Source: an uncultured Bacteriovoracaceae bacterium
Lineage (GTDB): Bacteria; Bdellovibrionota; Bacteriovoracia; Bacteriovoracales; Bacteriovoracaceae
Reading direction: 5' to 3'
Assembly: GCA_950054155.1 (NCBI GenBank)
Contig: CATLOT010000033.1
Location: forward strand, 1 to 38,632
DNA length: 38,632 nt
Numbering within the stretch: the first letter of the stretch is position 1; every line of letters starts with the position of its first letter. The position numbers and the translations under genes are program-made. Shown here piece by piece: positions 8,305 to 17,698 of this stretch. The notes under the pieces were generated by a model, which saw only the letters and a program-made list of their open reading frames with translations, ran no database searches and was not told the origin of the DNA.

Positions 8305-11300
8305 ATGTCCCTGCAACCGACACAGGCTTACAAAGAGCTCAAAGAGCTTCTTTCTCAGAGAATTGTTTTCATGGATGGTGCCATGGGAACAATGATCCAA
8401 CAGCACAAACTTGAAGAAGAAGACTTTCGTGGTGAAAAGTTCAAAGGTCACGACAAAGACCTCAAAGGCAATAATGACCTTTTAAGCCTTACACGACCTG
8501 AGATCATTGAAGAGATTCACTACGATTATCTTATGGCCGGTGCGGACATTATAGAGACCAATACGTTTTCAGGAACTCGTGTCGCTCAAGCCGATTACAA
8601 TCTCGAGCACATCATTCCTGAACTTAACCGTGAGTCAGCTCGCCTTGCGAAGAATGCCTGTGAAAGAGTCGCAAAAGAAACAGGTCGTAAGTGCTTTGTT
8701 GCAGGTGCCATGGGACCCACAAATAGAACAGCGTCCATGAGCCCAGATGTGAATAACCCTGCTTTCAGGGCCATCACTTTTGATGAACTTAAGAGTGACT
8801 ACAAAGAACAAGCACGCGCTCTCATTGAGGGCGGCGCCGATATCCTTCTCCCTGAAACAACCTTTGATACTCTTAACCTTAAAGCAGCCCTCTTTGCGAT
8901 TACTGAAATTAAAGAAGAACTTGGTAAAGATATCCCAGTGATGATTTCCATTACCATCACTGACCAATCAGGAAGAACTCTTAGTGGACAAACAGTAGAG
9001 GCATGTTGGAATTCCATTCGCCATGCCAATCCTGTGAGCATCGGGATCAACTGTGCCCTTGGAGCAAGAGAGATGCGCCCCTTTATGGCGGAACTTGCGC
9101 GAATCGCTCCCGTATACACCTCTTGCTATCCTAATGCCGGACTTCCTAACCCCCTAGCCCCAACGGGCTACGATGAGACACCTGATATTACAGGGAAGCT
9201 CATGAAAGAATTTGCTGAAGATGGCTTAATTAATATCGTCGGTGGCTGCTGCGGAACAACTCCAGGTCACATTGCTGCCATCGTTGAAAATGTAAAAGAA
9301 GTCACTCCACGAAAAGTCCCCCACCTCCTGGAGGCCATGAGGCTTTCAGGCCTTGAGCCCCTCTCCATTGCTGATGAGCGCTCAACTCAATTTTTCATGG
9401 TCGGTGAGAGAACGAATGTAACAGGCTCACCAAAGTTTTCTCGTCTAATTAAAGAAGAGAAATTCGAAGAGGCCCTCGATATTGCGAGAAGCCAGGTTGA
9501 AAATGGCGCCAATATTATCGACATCAACTTTGATGAAGGTCTTATTGATGGCAAGTCCTGCATGGTTAAATTTTTAAACCTTGTGGCGGCCGAACCCGAT
9601 ATTTGTAAGGTTCCCATTATGATTGACTCCTCAAAGTGGGAGATTATCGAAGCAGGCCTTAAGTGTATTCAAGGAAAAGGTATTGTGAATTCAATCTCCT
9701 TAAAAGATGGAGAAGAGGCCTTCCTAGAAAAAGCAAAACTTATTAAGAATTACGGTGCAGCGACAGTTGTCATGGCCTTTGATGAAAAAGGTCAAGCTGC
9801 TGAAAAAGACGATAAGGTTCGCATCTGTAAGCGTGCTTATGATCTTTTGGTTGAAAAAGTCGACTTTGATCCAAGAGATATTATCTTTGATCCCAATATT
9901 CTAACTGTTGCCACGGGGATGGAAGAGCATAATAACTATGCCGTAGACTTCATCGAAGCTGTTCGTGAGATTAAGCAAGTTTGCCCAGGTGCCCTCACCT
10001 CTGGTGGTGTCTCAAACCTCTCCTTTAGTTTTCGCGGCAATAATATTGTTCGAGAGGCCATGCATAGCTGTTTTCTCTATCACGCGGTGAAAGCTGGTTT
10101 TGATATGGGGATCGTTAATGCCGGAATGCTTGAAATCTACGAAGACATCAAGCCCGAGCTAAAAGAAAAAGTCGAAAATGTTCTCTTTAATAGAAGTCCT
10201 GAAGCAACCGATGAACTCATCGAATTCAGCGAGCAGTTTAAAGGGAAATCAAATAAGAAAGACCGCAACGACCTCTCTTGGCGAGAAAAAGATCTTCAAG
10301 ATCGTATCACCCACTCCCTTGTTCACGGGATCACTGAATATATTGATAAAGACACCGAAGAGGCACGCTCAAGCCTTGGCCGCCCTCTCGATGTTATTGA
10401 AGGTCCTCTCATGGCAGGGATGCGTGTGGTAGGAGATCTCTTTGGCTCTGGTAAGATGTTCCTTCCTCAAGTTGTTAAGTCAGCCCGAGTGATGAAAAAG
10501 GCCGTGGCCTACCTAGAGCCCTACATGGAAGAAGAAAAGAAAAAGAATCCCAATCAAAAAGAGCAAGGGACTTTTCTTATCGCCACAGTGAAGGGTGATG
10601 TTCATGATATTGGAAAGAATATTGTGGCCGTGGTCCTCGCTTGTAATGGTTATAAAGTCGAAGATATGGGTGTAATGGTCACATGTGATCAAATACTAAA
10701 ACGTGCTGAAGAGATCAATGCAGATATCATCGGTCTCTCAGGTCTTATTACCCCAAGTCTTGATGAGATGATCTTTAACGCCAGTGAAATGGAAAAGAGA
10801 GGTATGAAAGTTCCTCTTCTCATTGGTGGAGCAACAACCTCAAAAATGCACACTGCCGTTAAAATTGCCCCTCATTATAGTGGTCCTATTATTCAAGTTG
10901 GAGATGCTTCCCTCGTGGTTGATGTGTGCTCGAAGGTCCTTAGTGATAAAGAGGGACCTGCCTATATTCAAGAACTCAAAGAAAAGCAGGCTTCTCTTGT
11001 CGAGCGCTTTAACAAAGGACTTAGTGAAGTTAAGCTCACTCCTTTCAATCAAGCCAATGAAAGTGCCCCTCAAATCAATTGGGACGAGATTACTCTTGAG
11101 GCGCCCGATAAAACGGGTATCTCTGTTTGGAATAAAATCCCCCTTGATCAAATTGTCCCCTATATCGACTGGAGCCCCTTCTTTTGGACTTGGGGCATGA
11201 AAGGGACTTATCCCAAAATTACCGAATCACCAAAGTATGGTGAGGAGGCTAAGAAGCTCTTTAAAGATGCCAACAAGATTCTAAACGATATCGTTAAGAA

Positions 11301-11997
11301 TAATCGTTTTTCTCCTAAAGCAGTTTGGGGTCTCTGGCCTGCGAACTCTGAAGGAAATGATATTCGTCTCTATAAAGATGAAAACAGAGAAGAGACTGTC
11401 GAAGTTCTTCACTTTCTGAGACAACAAAAAGAAAAGAAAGAAGATGGGCAAAGCTATCAAAGTCTCTCTGACTTCGTCGCTCCAAAGGGCTATCAAGACT
11501 ACTGTGGTGCCTTTGTTGTGACCATGGGCGAGGAAGTTGAAAAGTACGCTCAAGAAATTCAAGACCAAGGTGACGACTATACTTCCATCCTTATTAAGGC
11601 CATTGGCGACCGCTTAGCCGAAGCACTCGCAGAGATGCTTCATAAGAAGGTTCGCGACAACTGGAAGTTTGGTCTAAAAGAAGAATTGACTCAAGAAGAC
11701 CTCATCAAAGAAAAATATCGTGGTGTGAGACCAGCACCGGGCTATCCCGCTTGCCCTGATCACAGCGAAAAAGAAATTATCTGGCGTCTACTCGACGCTC
11801 AAAAAAATACTGGAGCGACACTCACTGAAAACTTTGCGATGAGCCCTGCGAGTTCCGTCTCTGGTCTTTACATGCAATACCCCAAATCAAAGTATTTTAA
11901 TCTGGGAACAATTGGTGAAGATCAGCTTGAAGACTATGCCAAGAGAAAGGGAAAAACCCTTGAAGAGATGAAGCGCTGGCTAGCCCCTAATCTCTAA
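8305..11997 (+). CDS. metH: Cobalamin-dependent methionine synthase MetH
   Basis: This full-length 1230-residue modular enzyme transfers the methyl of 5-methyl-THF to homocysteine through methylcobalamin. In order: a homocysteine-binding domain (about 10-330) with zinc ligands C250 (GINCALGA) and C315/C316 ([10 protein letters not shown]); a pterin-binding domain (about 365-640, [12 protein letters not shown]); a helical cap; a B12-binding domain with DVHDIGKN at 765-772, where His767 is the lower axial cobalt ligand; and a C-terminal AdoMet-binding reactivation domain (about 930-1225) with [15 protein letters not shown]. All key residues are intact. It follows metF by 18 nt, and its 3' end overlaps the convergent oxidoreductase by 18 nt. 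A btuB riboswitch in the window fits its cofactor need. Confidence 0.98.
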   Translation: MSLQPTQAYKELKELLSQRIVFMDGAMGTMIQQHKLEEEDFRGEKFKGHDKDLKGNNDLLSLTRPEIIEEIHYDYLMAGADIIETNTFSGTRVAQADYNLEHIIPELNRESARLAKNACERVAKETGRKCFVAGAMGPTNRTASMSPDVNNPAFRAITFDELKSDYKEQARALIEGGADILLPETTFDTLNLKAALFAITEIKEELGKDIPVMISITITDQSGRTLSGQTVEACWNSIRHANPVSIGINCALGAREMRPFMAELARIAPVYTSCYPNAGLPNPLAPTGYDETPDITGKLMKEFAEDGLINIVGGCCGTTPGHIAAIVENVKEVTPRKVPHLLEAMRLSGLEPLSIADERSTQFFMVGERTNVTGSPKFSRLIKEEKFEEALDIARSQVENGANIIDINFDEGLIDGKSCMVKFLNLVAAEPDICKVPIMIDSSKWEIIEAGLKCIQGKGIVNSISLKDGEEAFLEKAKLIKNYGAATVVMAFDEKGQAAEKDDKVRICKRAYDLLVEKVDFDPRDIIFDPNILTVATGMEEHNNYAVDFIEAVREIKQVCPGALTSGGVSNLSFSFRGNNIVREAMHSCFLYHAVKAGFDMGIVNAGMLEIYEDIKPELKEKVENVLFNRSPEATDELIEFSEQFKGKSNKKDRNDLSWREKDLQDRITHSLVHGITEYIDKDTEEARSSLGRPLDVIEGPLMAGMRVVGDLFGSGKMFLPQVVKSARVMKKAVAYLEPYMEEEKKKNPNQKEQGTFLIATVKGDVHDIGKNIVAVVLACNGYKVEDMGVMVTCDQILKRAEEINADIIGLSGLITPSLDEMIFNASEMEKRGMKVPLLIGGATTSKMHTAVKIAPHYSGPIIQVGDASLVVDVCSKVLSDKEGPAYIQELKEKQASLVERFNKGLSEVKLTPFNQANESAPQINWDEITLEAPDKTGISVWNKIPLDQIVPYIDWSPFFWTWGMKGTYPKITESPKYGEEAKKLFKDANKILNDIVKNNRFSPKAVWGLWPANSEGNDIRLYKDENREETVEVLHFLRQQKEKKEDGQSYQSLSDFVAPKGYQDYCGAFVVTMGEEVEKYAQEIQDQGDDYTSILIKAIGDRLAEALAEMLHKKVRDNWKFGLKEELTQEDLIKEKYRGVRPAPGYPACPDHSEKEIIWRLLDAQKNTGATLTENFAMSPASSVSGLYMQYPKSKYFNLGTIGEDQLEDYAKRKGKTLEEMKRWLAPNL

Positions 11998-13074
11998 TTT
12001 CCTTAGCCCCTCTCTCACAAGAGCGGGGGCACTTGTTAAGCCTGGGGACTCTATCCCCAGGTATTCGAGATAGCCCTCTCTTTGATTACCAATAAAGAAG
12101 TCGGGATAGAGTTTTCCATCGCGCTTTATTTTGGCGCGAATTCCACAATAATCAAGGCTAAGCTCACTTCGCTCAATCCCTTTAAATACCTTTTGAATCG
12201 CTTGAAACATCCCTTCCATATTCTCTTCATTAAGAGAGTGCTCATACTCCTCACAAGAAGAAGTATCTGGGCCAAAGCGAATTATTCCATCAAGATCAAA
12301 ACTTGTATGAACTCCAAGGCCTAAAAGGTCCTTAGGGGGAACGGGGTAAATAAGGGAATCATTATAGAAGCTCTTATTGAGTTTAAAGTAACTTCCTTTC
12401 ACCCAATAAGACTCAAAGTCATTTAGGCCAAGCCCTTTTCTGACCTCAGGAGCAAAACCTCCACAGGCGTTCACAAAGGTGTCACACCGAAATTCTCCTT
12501 GATCGGTCGACACAAGAAAGCGTCCCTCTCCTTCAGACAATTCCTGAACCCTTTCAATACGATGATTCTTCATCAAAATCCCACCACGTGATTCAATTTT
12601 ACGCACGAGATTCTTAATCACCTCTGACGGTGAGAGGACTCCTGTTGATCCGCTAAAAAAGGAGTCAGTATAGGAGCACCACTTCTTAAGTTCGTCTTCC
12701 TCTTCCTTTGTGGTCTCTCTTAAAAGGGGGACTTTATTTCTTTTAGCCTTCTGATAAAGCTCTGCTAAAGCCTCTCTTTCATCTTCACTTGAGGCCACAA
12801 TAAATTTTCCACAGCGCTTTAAGGAAACTTCAAGCTCAAGAGAAAGCTCATCCCATAACCTATTTCCTTCAAGACAAAGCTGATGCTTTAAGGAGCCTTC
12901 AGGATAATAGAGACCAGCATGAAGGACTCCACTATTTCTCCCCGTCGCCATATCACCAAAGAAAGACGACGACTCTAAGAGAGCGCAATCAAGAGCAGGA
13001 AACTTCTTTTGAAGCTCATAATAAAAGAGGAGGCCTATAATGCCTCCTCCACCAATGATTACGGGAATATGCAT
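11980..13074 (-). CDS. lhgO: FAD-dependent L-2-hydroxyglutarate oxidase/dehydrogenase-like protein
   Basis: The 364-residue DAO-family flavoprotein has an N-terminal dinucleotide-binding GGGGIIGL and the family-specific [19 protein letters not shown]. Further on are [11 protein letters not shown], and a C-terminal [16 protein letters not shown] equivalent to the FAD-contacting GxGxTxxxA region. LhgO/L2HGDH oxidises L-2-hydroxyglutarate to 2-oxoglutarate and passes electrons to the quinone pool. Related family members act on other 2-hydroxy or amino acids, so the substrate is probable rather than certain. It is third in a minus-strand operon behind two small helix-turn-helix proteins (9-nt gap). 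The ATG lacks an SD; TAGAAT, including the upstream stop codon, lies 6 nt before it. Confidence 0.8.
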   Translation of the reverse strand: MHIPVIIGGGGIIGLLFYYELQKKFPALDCALLESSSFFGDMATGRNSGVLHAGLYYPEGSLKHQLCLEGNRLWDELSLELEVSLKRCGKFIVASSEDEREALAELYQKAKRNKVPLLRETTKEEEDELKKWCSYTDSFFSGSTGVLSPSEVIKNLVRKIESRGGILMKNHRIERVQELSEGEGRFLVSTDQGEFRCDTFVNACGGFAPEVRKGLGLNDFESYWVKGSYFKLNKSFYNDSLIYPVPPKDLLGLGVHTSFDLDGIIRFGPDTSSCEEYEHSLNEENMEGMFQAIQKVFKGIERSELSLDYCGIRAKIKRDGKLYPDFFIGNQREGYLEYLGIESPGLTSAPALVREGLRKLEIRG

Positions 13075-13083
13075 TCTTAAATT

Positions 13084-13596
13084 CTAGCTGGCTTTTAACA
13101 TATCGTCGACGAGATCTTGATAAGCACACGAGCCATAGAAGATGACTTTCTTTCCACAGGTTTTTTCAAAGACAGGTTTGCGCTTTCGTCTCTCTTGAAT
13201 CCCCTCCAGAAAAAGGTCGATATCCTTAATTTTTCGCTCTAGCTCCACTTGCTCAGAGGGCTCAAGCCAAATCTTCTTCATCTTGAGGTGTTGCGATGGC
13301 GTGTTTTGAAGATCTTCAAAGCTCTTATTCACAAGAGAAGAAAAGAGTTCCTTGATCTCAGCCTTTACCCCTAAGCGATCTCTCACTATAGGGAGCCAGT
13401 TCTCTTTATTCTCCCAATTAAGTTCATAGGAGAAGTCACTATACTTAATCATGCCCCTTTCAATGAGCTGATGAAGTACTGCTCTTAAAAGCGAACCGCT
13501 CAAACCCGTCTGCTCTGTTAACTCATCAAGCCCTCGCGCCCTCACCTCAAGAGACTCAAGAACAATTCTTTCAACCACCAAGAGAGTCTTTCTCAT
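13084..13596 (-). CDS. Winged-helix-like DNA-binding protein, second of an HTH pair
   Basis: The 170-residue protein has N-terminal residues about 8-55 (RIVLESLEVRARGLDELTEQ, then GSLLRAVLHQLIERGMI) that read as a winged helix-turn-helix followed by a wing-like YSDFSYELNW. The C-terminal half is charged and helical with a short KKVIFYGSCAYQDLV tail. I do not recognise a named family. Its ATG overlaps the stop of the preceding HTH gene (ATGA at 13593-13596), so the pair is translationally coupled, and the LhgO-like gene follows at 9 nt. A role in controlling this operon is inferred from context only. Confidence 0.6.
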   Translation of the reverse strand: MRKTLLVVERIVLESLEVRARGLDELTEQTGLSGSLLRAVLHQLIERGMIKYSDFSYELNWENKENWLPIVRDRLGVKAEIKELFSSLVNKSFEDLQNTPSQHLKMKKIWLEPSEQVELERKIKDIDLFLEGIQERRKRKPVFEKTCGKKVIFYGSCAYQDLVDDMLKAS

Positions 13597-13928
13597 GCCG
13601 CTCTCCTTTGACCAAGGTCCTCAAGGAACTCACTAAGCCTCTGACTTCTCTCGATTTGAATAGAGAGATCGGCTGAAATTTTCTGATCACGGGACTGCTC
13701 TTTAAGTTGCCTTTGGGCCACAACATGCTTCCAATCAATGACCTCGCCACCCTTTTCAAAGAGAAAGCTTTGCAGAGTCTCAAACTCTGTCAGCTTCATA
13801 GGAGCCCCATGAAAGAGCCTAAATAGCCTCGTGCGCTCAATACCTGTCATTTCTGAATAGTCGTTAAGGGTTTTCTTACCAACGCTCTTAATGAATGAAT
13901 CCAATGTCTGCTTTTGCAATAAGCTCAT
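13593..13928 (-). CDS. Small helix-turn-helix DNA-binding protein, first of an HTH pair
   Basis: The 111-residue protein has residues about 18-55 (TLNDYSEMTGIERTRLFRLF, then an MKLTEFETLQ helix) that look like a lambda-repressor-type helix-turn-helix. A charged helical C-terminal tail follows. I place the start at ATG 13928, which has a strong GGAGG SD 4 nt upstream. An in-frame upstream extension to 14039 would run through the promoter region and is unlikely. It opens the HTH-HTH-LhgO operon. A perfect palindrome at 14042-14058 in the divergent intergenic region is a candidate binding site. Confidence 0.65.
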   Translation of the reverse strand: MSLLQKQTLDSFIKSVGKKTLNDYSEMTGIERTRLFRLFHGAPMKLTEFETLQSFLFEKGGEVIDWKHVVAQRQLKEQSRDQKISADLSIQIERSQRLSEFLEDLGQRRAA

Positions 13929-14041
13929 GTAACCTCCACGTTTTGCAATTTCAAAATGACTTAGAGCAAGAGAAAGGCCAACTTTGATTCGTTCTATATT
14001 ATTGAATTTACGGAAAATGAGCTTGGGGCCTACAAGCAAAA

Positions 14042-14058
14042 TGGTCTAAAATAGACCA
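14042..14058. promoter_or_regulatory. Perfect inverted repeat, candidate operator
   Basis: TGGTCTA-AAA-TAGACCA has seven-base arms around AAA. It lies between the divergent HTH gene and the EEP-hydrolase gene, 34 nt before the latter's start. An AGACCAAG stretch at 14053-14060 is repeated at 14077-14084, giving an additional half-site. Position and symmetry suit autoregulation by the HTH pair, but which protein binds is unproven. Confidence 0.5.
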
Positions 14059-14091
14059 AGATAAGCACCAAAAAAAAGACCAAGGACAAGA

Positions 14092-14865
14092 ATGCCACGC
14101 GTCATGAGCTGCAATATTCGTTTTTCAAATCCTCAGGATGGAGCCCATGATTGGGTTCACCGTAAGGATTTTGTAGCGGAGCTTATTCACAGCGAACGTG
14201 CCGGCATCATTGGTACCCAAGAAGGAAGAGAGCCTCAACTGAGGGAGCTTGAAGAACTTCTGCCTAAGCACACTCTTATCGATCAGCACCGCAGCTGGAT
14301 TCCAGAGCGCATGTACCCCTGCCTCTTTATAGACCTCTCTCTCTACGAAGTTCTTGGAAGTGGCGATATTTGGTTAAGTGAAACCCCCGAAGTCGCAGGA
14401 AGCTCTTCATTTGAGAGCGCCTTTCCCCGCCTTTGCACCTACGCTAAACTTAAGGACCTAAAAACAGAGCAAGAATTCTTTGTTGTCGATTGCCACCTTG
14501 ATCACGTTAAGGAAGAAACTCGCGTTGAACAAATTAAAGTTCTTCTCGCTGAAATTCATAAAGTCTCTGGGCGAAGCCCCCTCATCTTAATGGGAGATTT
14601 CAACACTTCACCAACAGGTCCAGTGAGGGAAATCGTTAACCAAACGAAGCTTGTCGATCCCTGGTTAACCTTTGGTCATGAGGAAGAAACGAGCTTTCAT
14701 AAATTTGATGGCAAAGACCCTGACGGATCAAAGACACGAATTGATTGGATTTTACACACGCCCGACTTTAAGGCCGAGTCTATTAAGTTGATCAAAGAAA
14801 ATAAAGAGGGGCTCTACCCCTCTGATCACTTCTTCGTCTGTGCGATTCTTGAACCAAGCTTTTGA
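14092..14865 (+). CDS. Endonuclease/exonuclease/phosphatase (EEP) family hydrolase
   Basis: This 257-residue single-domain enzyme has the complete EEP metal and catalytic set: N8 in SCNIRF, E44 in GTQEG, H135 in CHLDH, D169 and N171 in MGDFN, D218 in RIDWIL and D245-H246 in SDH. SGDIWLSETPE and PRLCTYAKL match the subgroup of DNase I-like phosphodiesterases often annotated only as the EEP family. There is no signal peptide, so it is probably cytoplasmic. The substrate could be nucleic acid, a phosphoinositide-like or another phosphodiester. SD AAGGA lies 5 nt before the ATG. Its 3' end overlaps the convergent psd gene by 40 nt. Confidence 0.85.
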   Translation: MPRVMSCNIRFSNPQDGAHDWVHRKDFVAELIHSERAGIIGTQEGREPQLRELEELLPKHTLIDQHRSWIPERMYPCLFIDLSLYEVLGSGDIWLSETPEVAGSSSFESAFPRLCTYAKLKDLKTEQEFFVVDCHLDHVKEETRVEQIKVLLAEIHKVSGRSPLILMGDFNTSPTGPVREIVNQTKLVDPWLTFGHEEETSFHKFDGKDPDGSKTRIDWILHTPDFKAESIKLIKENKEGLYPSDHFFVCAILEPSF

Positions 14866-15731
14866 TAGACTTCCATTCCCTGCGCCGTTTTTTCAGTAAC
14901 CACAGGATCAGGCGTCCACTTCCCTTTCTCACCTAAGAGAATCACAGTTGAGCCACCAAAGAGAAAGTAGCCCTTCTCTTCGCCGCGCTTACAAGCCCCA
15001 CTCATTGCTCTGCTTTGAACAATTTTTCCAACCATAATGGCGCCAACCTCAACGTAAGCAAGCTTTCCAAAGTTCTTGGTTTCAAGAATAGTCACTTGTC
15101 TTTCATTGTCGCAGAAAACCTCAGGTACTTCTTTAAGGGCTATCGGATTAACTGAATGAAGTGCACCCGGAACACGGTAGTGATCAATAATCTCGCCATC
15201 ATCAGGAAAGTGAAAACGGTGGTAATCGACCGGGCAAAGTCTTGCAAGAAGGCATGGCCCATCAGTGAAGACATCATTCCATTTTTCATTAGAAAGAAGC
15301 GCCTCTGATTTCCAGTAGCGTCCTTTAATCGGAAGAGAAACATCATCATTGAGACTATCGTAGCCAAAGTAGCGGGCCTCACAAAAGGCCGGCATCAATT
15401 CTGTACTTTGCTCAATTGGCCTTGCACCCTCTTTAAAACGACGAATGAAGAATTCGTTAAAAGAGCCATAGGGATCAGCTTCACTCCGCCCTTCGGTTGG
15501 AACATATTCATCTATCTTGATATTAAAATTTTTAATAAAGGGCTGAACCTTACTTGCGGACCAGCTCATTCCCTGTAAAGAACCGTAGAGTACACTGATC
15601 GGCCTTTTGACGAGAAGGCGAGAGAGCATCTTGCCCGTCGTCGATTTATAGAGCCATTCCACGGCCTTATCACCATAGACTTTTTCGATATCGACGCTTT
15701 CATTTTCTCTATTAAAGTACTTTATTTCCAA
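14826..15731 (-). CDS. psd: Phosphatidylserine decarboxylase proenzyme
   Basis: The 301-residue protein makes phosphatidylethanolamine from phosphatidylserine at the inner membrane. The self-cleavage motif is G259-G260-S261-T262 (FLFGGSTVILL); cleavage before Ser261 would create the pyruvoyl group on the small alpha chain. PVDYHRFHFP (168-176) contributes the conserved His171. Its length and the SFNEFFIRRF segment fit the longer class of bacterial Psd. It starts with TTG at 15731, preceded by an AGGAG SD at 8 nt, and has no nearby pssA. The last 40 nt overlap the EEP gene in the opposite orientation. Confidence 0.93.
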   Translation of the reverse strand: MEIKYFNRENESVDIEKVYGDKAVEWLYKSTTGKMLSRLLVKRPISVLYGSLQGMSWSASKVQPFIKNFNIKIDEYVPTEGRSEADPYGSFNEFFIRRFKEGARPIEQSTELMPAFCEARYFGYDSLNDDVSLPIKGRYWKSEALLSNEKWNDVFTDGPCLLARLCPVDYHRFHFPDDGEIIDHYRVPGALHSVNPIALKEVPEVFCDNERQVTILETKNFGKLAYVEVGAIMVGKIVQSRAMSGACKRGEEKGYFLFGGSTVILLGEKGKWTPDPVVTEKTAQGMEVYQKLGSRIAQTKK

Positions 15732-15749
15732 GGACTTAGCTCCTGTTTA

Positions 15750-15777
15750 ACCTGCAGTTTACAGAGATATTGCAGGT
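15750..15777. repeat. Inverted repeat ACCTGCA-N14-TGCAGGT
   Basis: A perfect 7-bp inverted repeat with a 14-nt gap lies between the divergent psd and htrA-like genes. The half-site spacing of 21 bp is two helical turns, as expected for a dimeric regulator, but the sequence could equally fold as a hairpin in the psd leader. No poly-T follows on either strand. Confidence 0.45.
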
Positions 15778-15790
15778 ATCTTTCTTGATA

Positions 15791-15819
15791 TTTTTGGCTG
15801 TCGAAATTATACCTATAAT
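15791..15819 (+). promoter_or_regulatory. Predicted promoter of the htrA-like gene
   Basis: A consensus -10 TATAAT lies at 15814-15819, with a poor -35 candidate TTTTTG at 15791-15796 (17-nt spacer). The transcript would have a short leader containing the GGAGG SD at 15841-15845. Confidence 0.45.
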
Positions 15820-15852
15820 AACGACTCATTCTCAAATGACGGAGGTACTATT

Positions 15853-16947
15853 TTGAGAAAACCCCTAATCACTCTCATTTTGTCCGGCTTGTTATTTAGT
15901 CAGCCCACCTTAGCTTTCTTTGGCTCTGATGACGATGAAAAAACGATAAAACCCGTTAGTGAAAGAGCGCTTTTAGAAGATGAAAAGAACACCATCTCTC
16001 TCTTCCAAAAAAATGTTAAGTCCGTTGTAAACGTCAGTAATATGAGAATTGCACGCTCGGGCTGGTGGTTCCACTCTGAAGAGATGGAAGTGCCCGCAGG
16101 AGCTGGCTCTGGTTTTGTCTGGGATGATAAAGGCCATATTGTGACCAATTATCACGTCATCGCAAATGGCGATTCTTTTGTCGTCTCCTTTCATAAAGAT
16201 AAGGAAACCTACGATGCGACAGTCGTTGGAACTTATCCTCAAAAAGATATTGCCGTTCTCAAATTAAAGAAGAGACCAAAGACCCTCTCCCCCATCACCC
16301 CAGGAACTTCTAAAGATCTTCTTGTTGGTCAAAAGGCCGTGGCCATTGGAAACCCTTTTGGTCTTGATCACACCATGACTTCCGGAATAATTTCAGCAAC
16401 AGGAAGAAAGATCAGAGGGGTCGCGAATGTCACTATCAATGGCATGATTCAAACGGACTGCTCCATCAATCCCGGAAACTCTGGTGGACCTCTTTATGAT
16501 TCACAAGGAAAGGTCATTGGGATGAATACCATGATTTATTCGGCATCAGGCTCTTCAGCTGGCGTTGGCTTCTCTGTTCCCATAGACACCATCAAGTCGA
16601 TTGTCCCGCAAATCATCAAGTATGGAAAAGTTAAGAGGCCTGGTCTTGGTATTGGCCTCTTAGAAGAGGGTTATCGTAATCACTTTGGTATCGAAAAGGG
16701 AATTGTTGTCCGATATGTTGATCCCAAAAGCCCAGCTTCTCGAGCAGGTCTTGAAGGTATTAAGAGAGACCGTCGAGGTCGCTACATGCTTGGAGATATC
16801 ATCTTAAAAATTGATGACAATGAAGTTAATAATTATGATGAGATCTTTAATGTCCTCGATAATTACAAAGTCGGCGATGAAGTTACTATCACCTATCTGC
16901 GAGGTGATGATGAGAAAAAGACCAAATTAAAATTAATGGAGCTTTAA
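15853..16947 (+). CDS. HtrA/DegP-like periplasmic serine protease with one PDZ domain
   Basis: The 364-residue protein has a signal peptide (MRKPLITLILSGLLFSQPTLA), placing it in the periplasm. A trypsin-like domain (about 45-250) has the triad H101 (TNYHVIA), D132 (KDIAVLKL) and S210 (NPGNSGGPL). A single PDZ domain occupies about 262-364, as in DegS or short HtrA proteins rather than two-PDZ DegP/DegQ. It probably degrades misfolded envelope proteins or acts in a stress-signalling cascade. The start is TTG with GGAGG 7 nt upstream. Its end overlaps the convergent btuF-like gene by 15 nt. The TATAAT upstream suggests housekeeping-sigma expression. Confidence 0.9.
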   Translation: MRKPLITLILSGLLFSQPTLAFFGSDDDEKTIKPVSERALLEDEKNTISLFQKNVKSVVNVSNMRIARSGWWFHSEEMEVPAGAGSGFVWDDKGHIVTNYHVIANGDSFVVSFHKDKETYDATVVGTYPQKDIAVLKLKKRPKTLSPITPGTSKDLLVGQKAVAIGNPFGLDHTMTSGIISATGRKIRGVANVTINGMIQTDCSINPGNSGGPLYDSQGKVIGMNTMIYSASGSSAGVGFSVPIDTIKSIVPQIIKYGKVKRPGLGIGLLEEGYRNHFGIEKGIVVRYVDPKSPASRAGLEGIKRDRRGRYMLGDIILKIDDNEVNNYDEIFNVLDNYKVGDEVTITYLRGDDEKKTKLKLMEL

Positions 16948-17697
16948 AACTAGCTCCTTCATCATTTCACTGACTCTGGGCCCAGGGATAAGGGCCCAAT
17001 CAGGATTTAAAAGAATAACCTTACTTTTACTAGACTCTAAATTTTCTTTAATTTTCTTATTAAAAACAAAAATATATTCAGGCGGATCAACGAAGAGTTT
17101 TTCACGACCTATTTCCTTGTAGCCCTTAACCTTTGAAAACCAATTCTTCAAACCAGACTTTTGAATCACATCACTTAAGTAGGTTCCTCTCCCCGCACCC
17201 ATAAAGCTAGCGGCACTCTTACTCATCATTTCGGAGTTAATAATGACCAAGAAGCGCCCGCTCTTTTTTAATTCTTCTAGCGATTTTTGAGCGCTTAAGA
17301 TACCACGCTCTATTTTTTGACTAGGTTTCTTAAGAACCTTTCCTAACTTTTGAATTGCTGTAATCACATCCTCATAGGAATCTATTTTAAATTCAACCAC
17401 AGGTATTTTAAGCTGCTTCAACTTCTTTACAAAGGAGCGGTCTTGAAGTTTTTGGGTTAAAACAAGAGTCGGTCTTAACTTAATGATCGTTTCAATATGG
17501 GGAGTAAAAGGAGAGCCGATTTTCTTAAGCGCTTTAGTGCTTTGAGGGAATTTACAGTAATCACTAACACCAACAAGCTGATCACCTGCTCCAAGCTTGT
17601 AAACCATTTCAGTTAAGGCAGGAACTGCTGACACCAAGCGCTCACTTGCACCGGCCGAACCAACGATAAAGAAAAAGAAGATAATTAATCTAAGCAA
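16933..17697 (-). CDS. btuF: BtuF-like periplasmic cobalamin-binding protein
   Basis: This 254-residue helical-backbone ABC substrate-binding protein has a signal peptide (LRLIIFFFFIVGSAGA). It shows the family start RLVSAVPALTEMVYKLGAGDQLVGVSDYC (residues about 20-48) and IETIIKLRPTLVLT. It lies directly downstream of the TonB-dependent receptor, with TTG starting 1 nt after the receptor's stop, under the cobalamin riboswitch. That argues for B12 rather than heme or siderophore binding. It would deliver B12 to an inner-membrane ABC importer, but no btuC or btuD is in the window. AGGA lies 8 nt before the TTG. Confidence 0.8.
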   Translation of the reverse strand: MLRLIIFFFFIVGSAGASERLVSAVPALTEMVYKLGAGDQLVGVSDYCKFPQSTKALKKIGSPFTPHIETIIKLRPTLVLTQKLQDRSFVKKLKQLKIPVVEFKIDSYEDVITAIQKLGKVLKKPSQKIERGILSAQKSLEELKKSGRFLVIINSEMMSKSAASFMGAGRGTYLSDVIQKSGLKNWFSKVKGYKEIGREKLFVDPPEYIFVFNKKIKENLESSKSKVILLNPDWALIPGPRVSEMMKELVLKLH

Positions 17698-17698
17698 C

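Noticed and set aside
13929-14039. Longer start of the first HTH gene
   Set aside because: It covers the divergent promoter region; ATG 13928 has a strong GGAGG.
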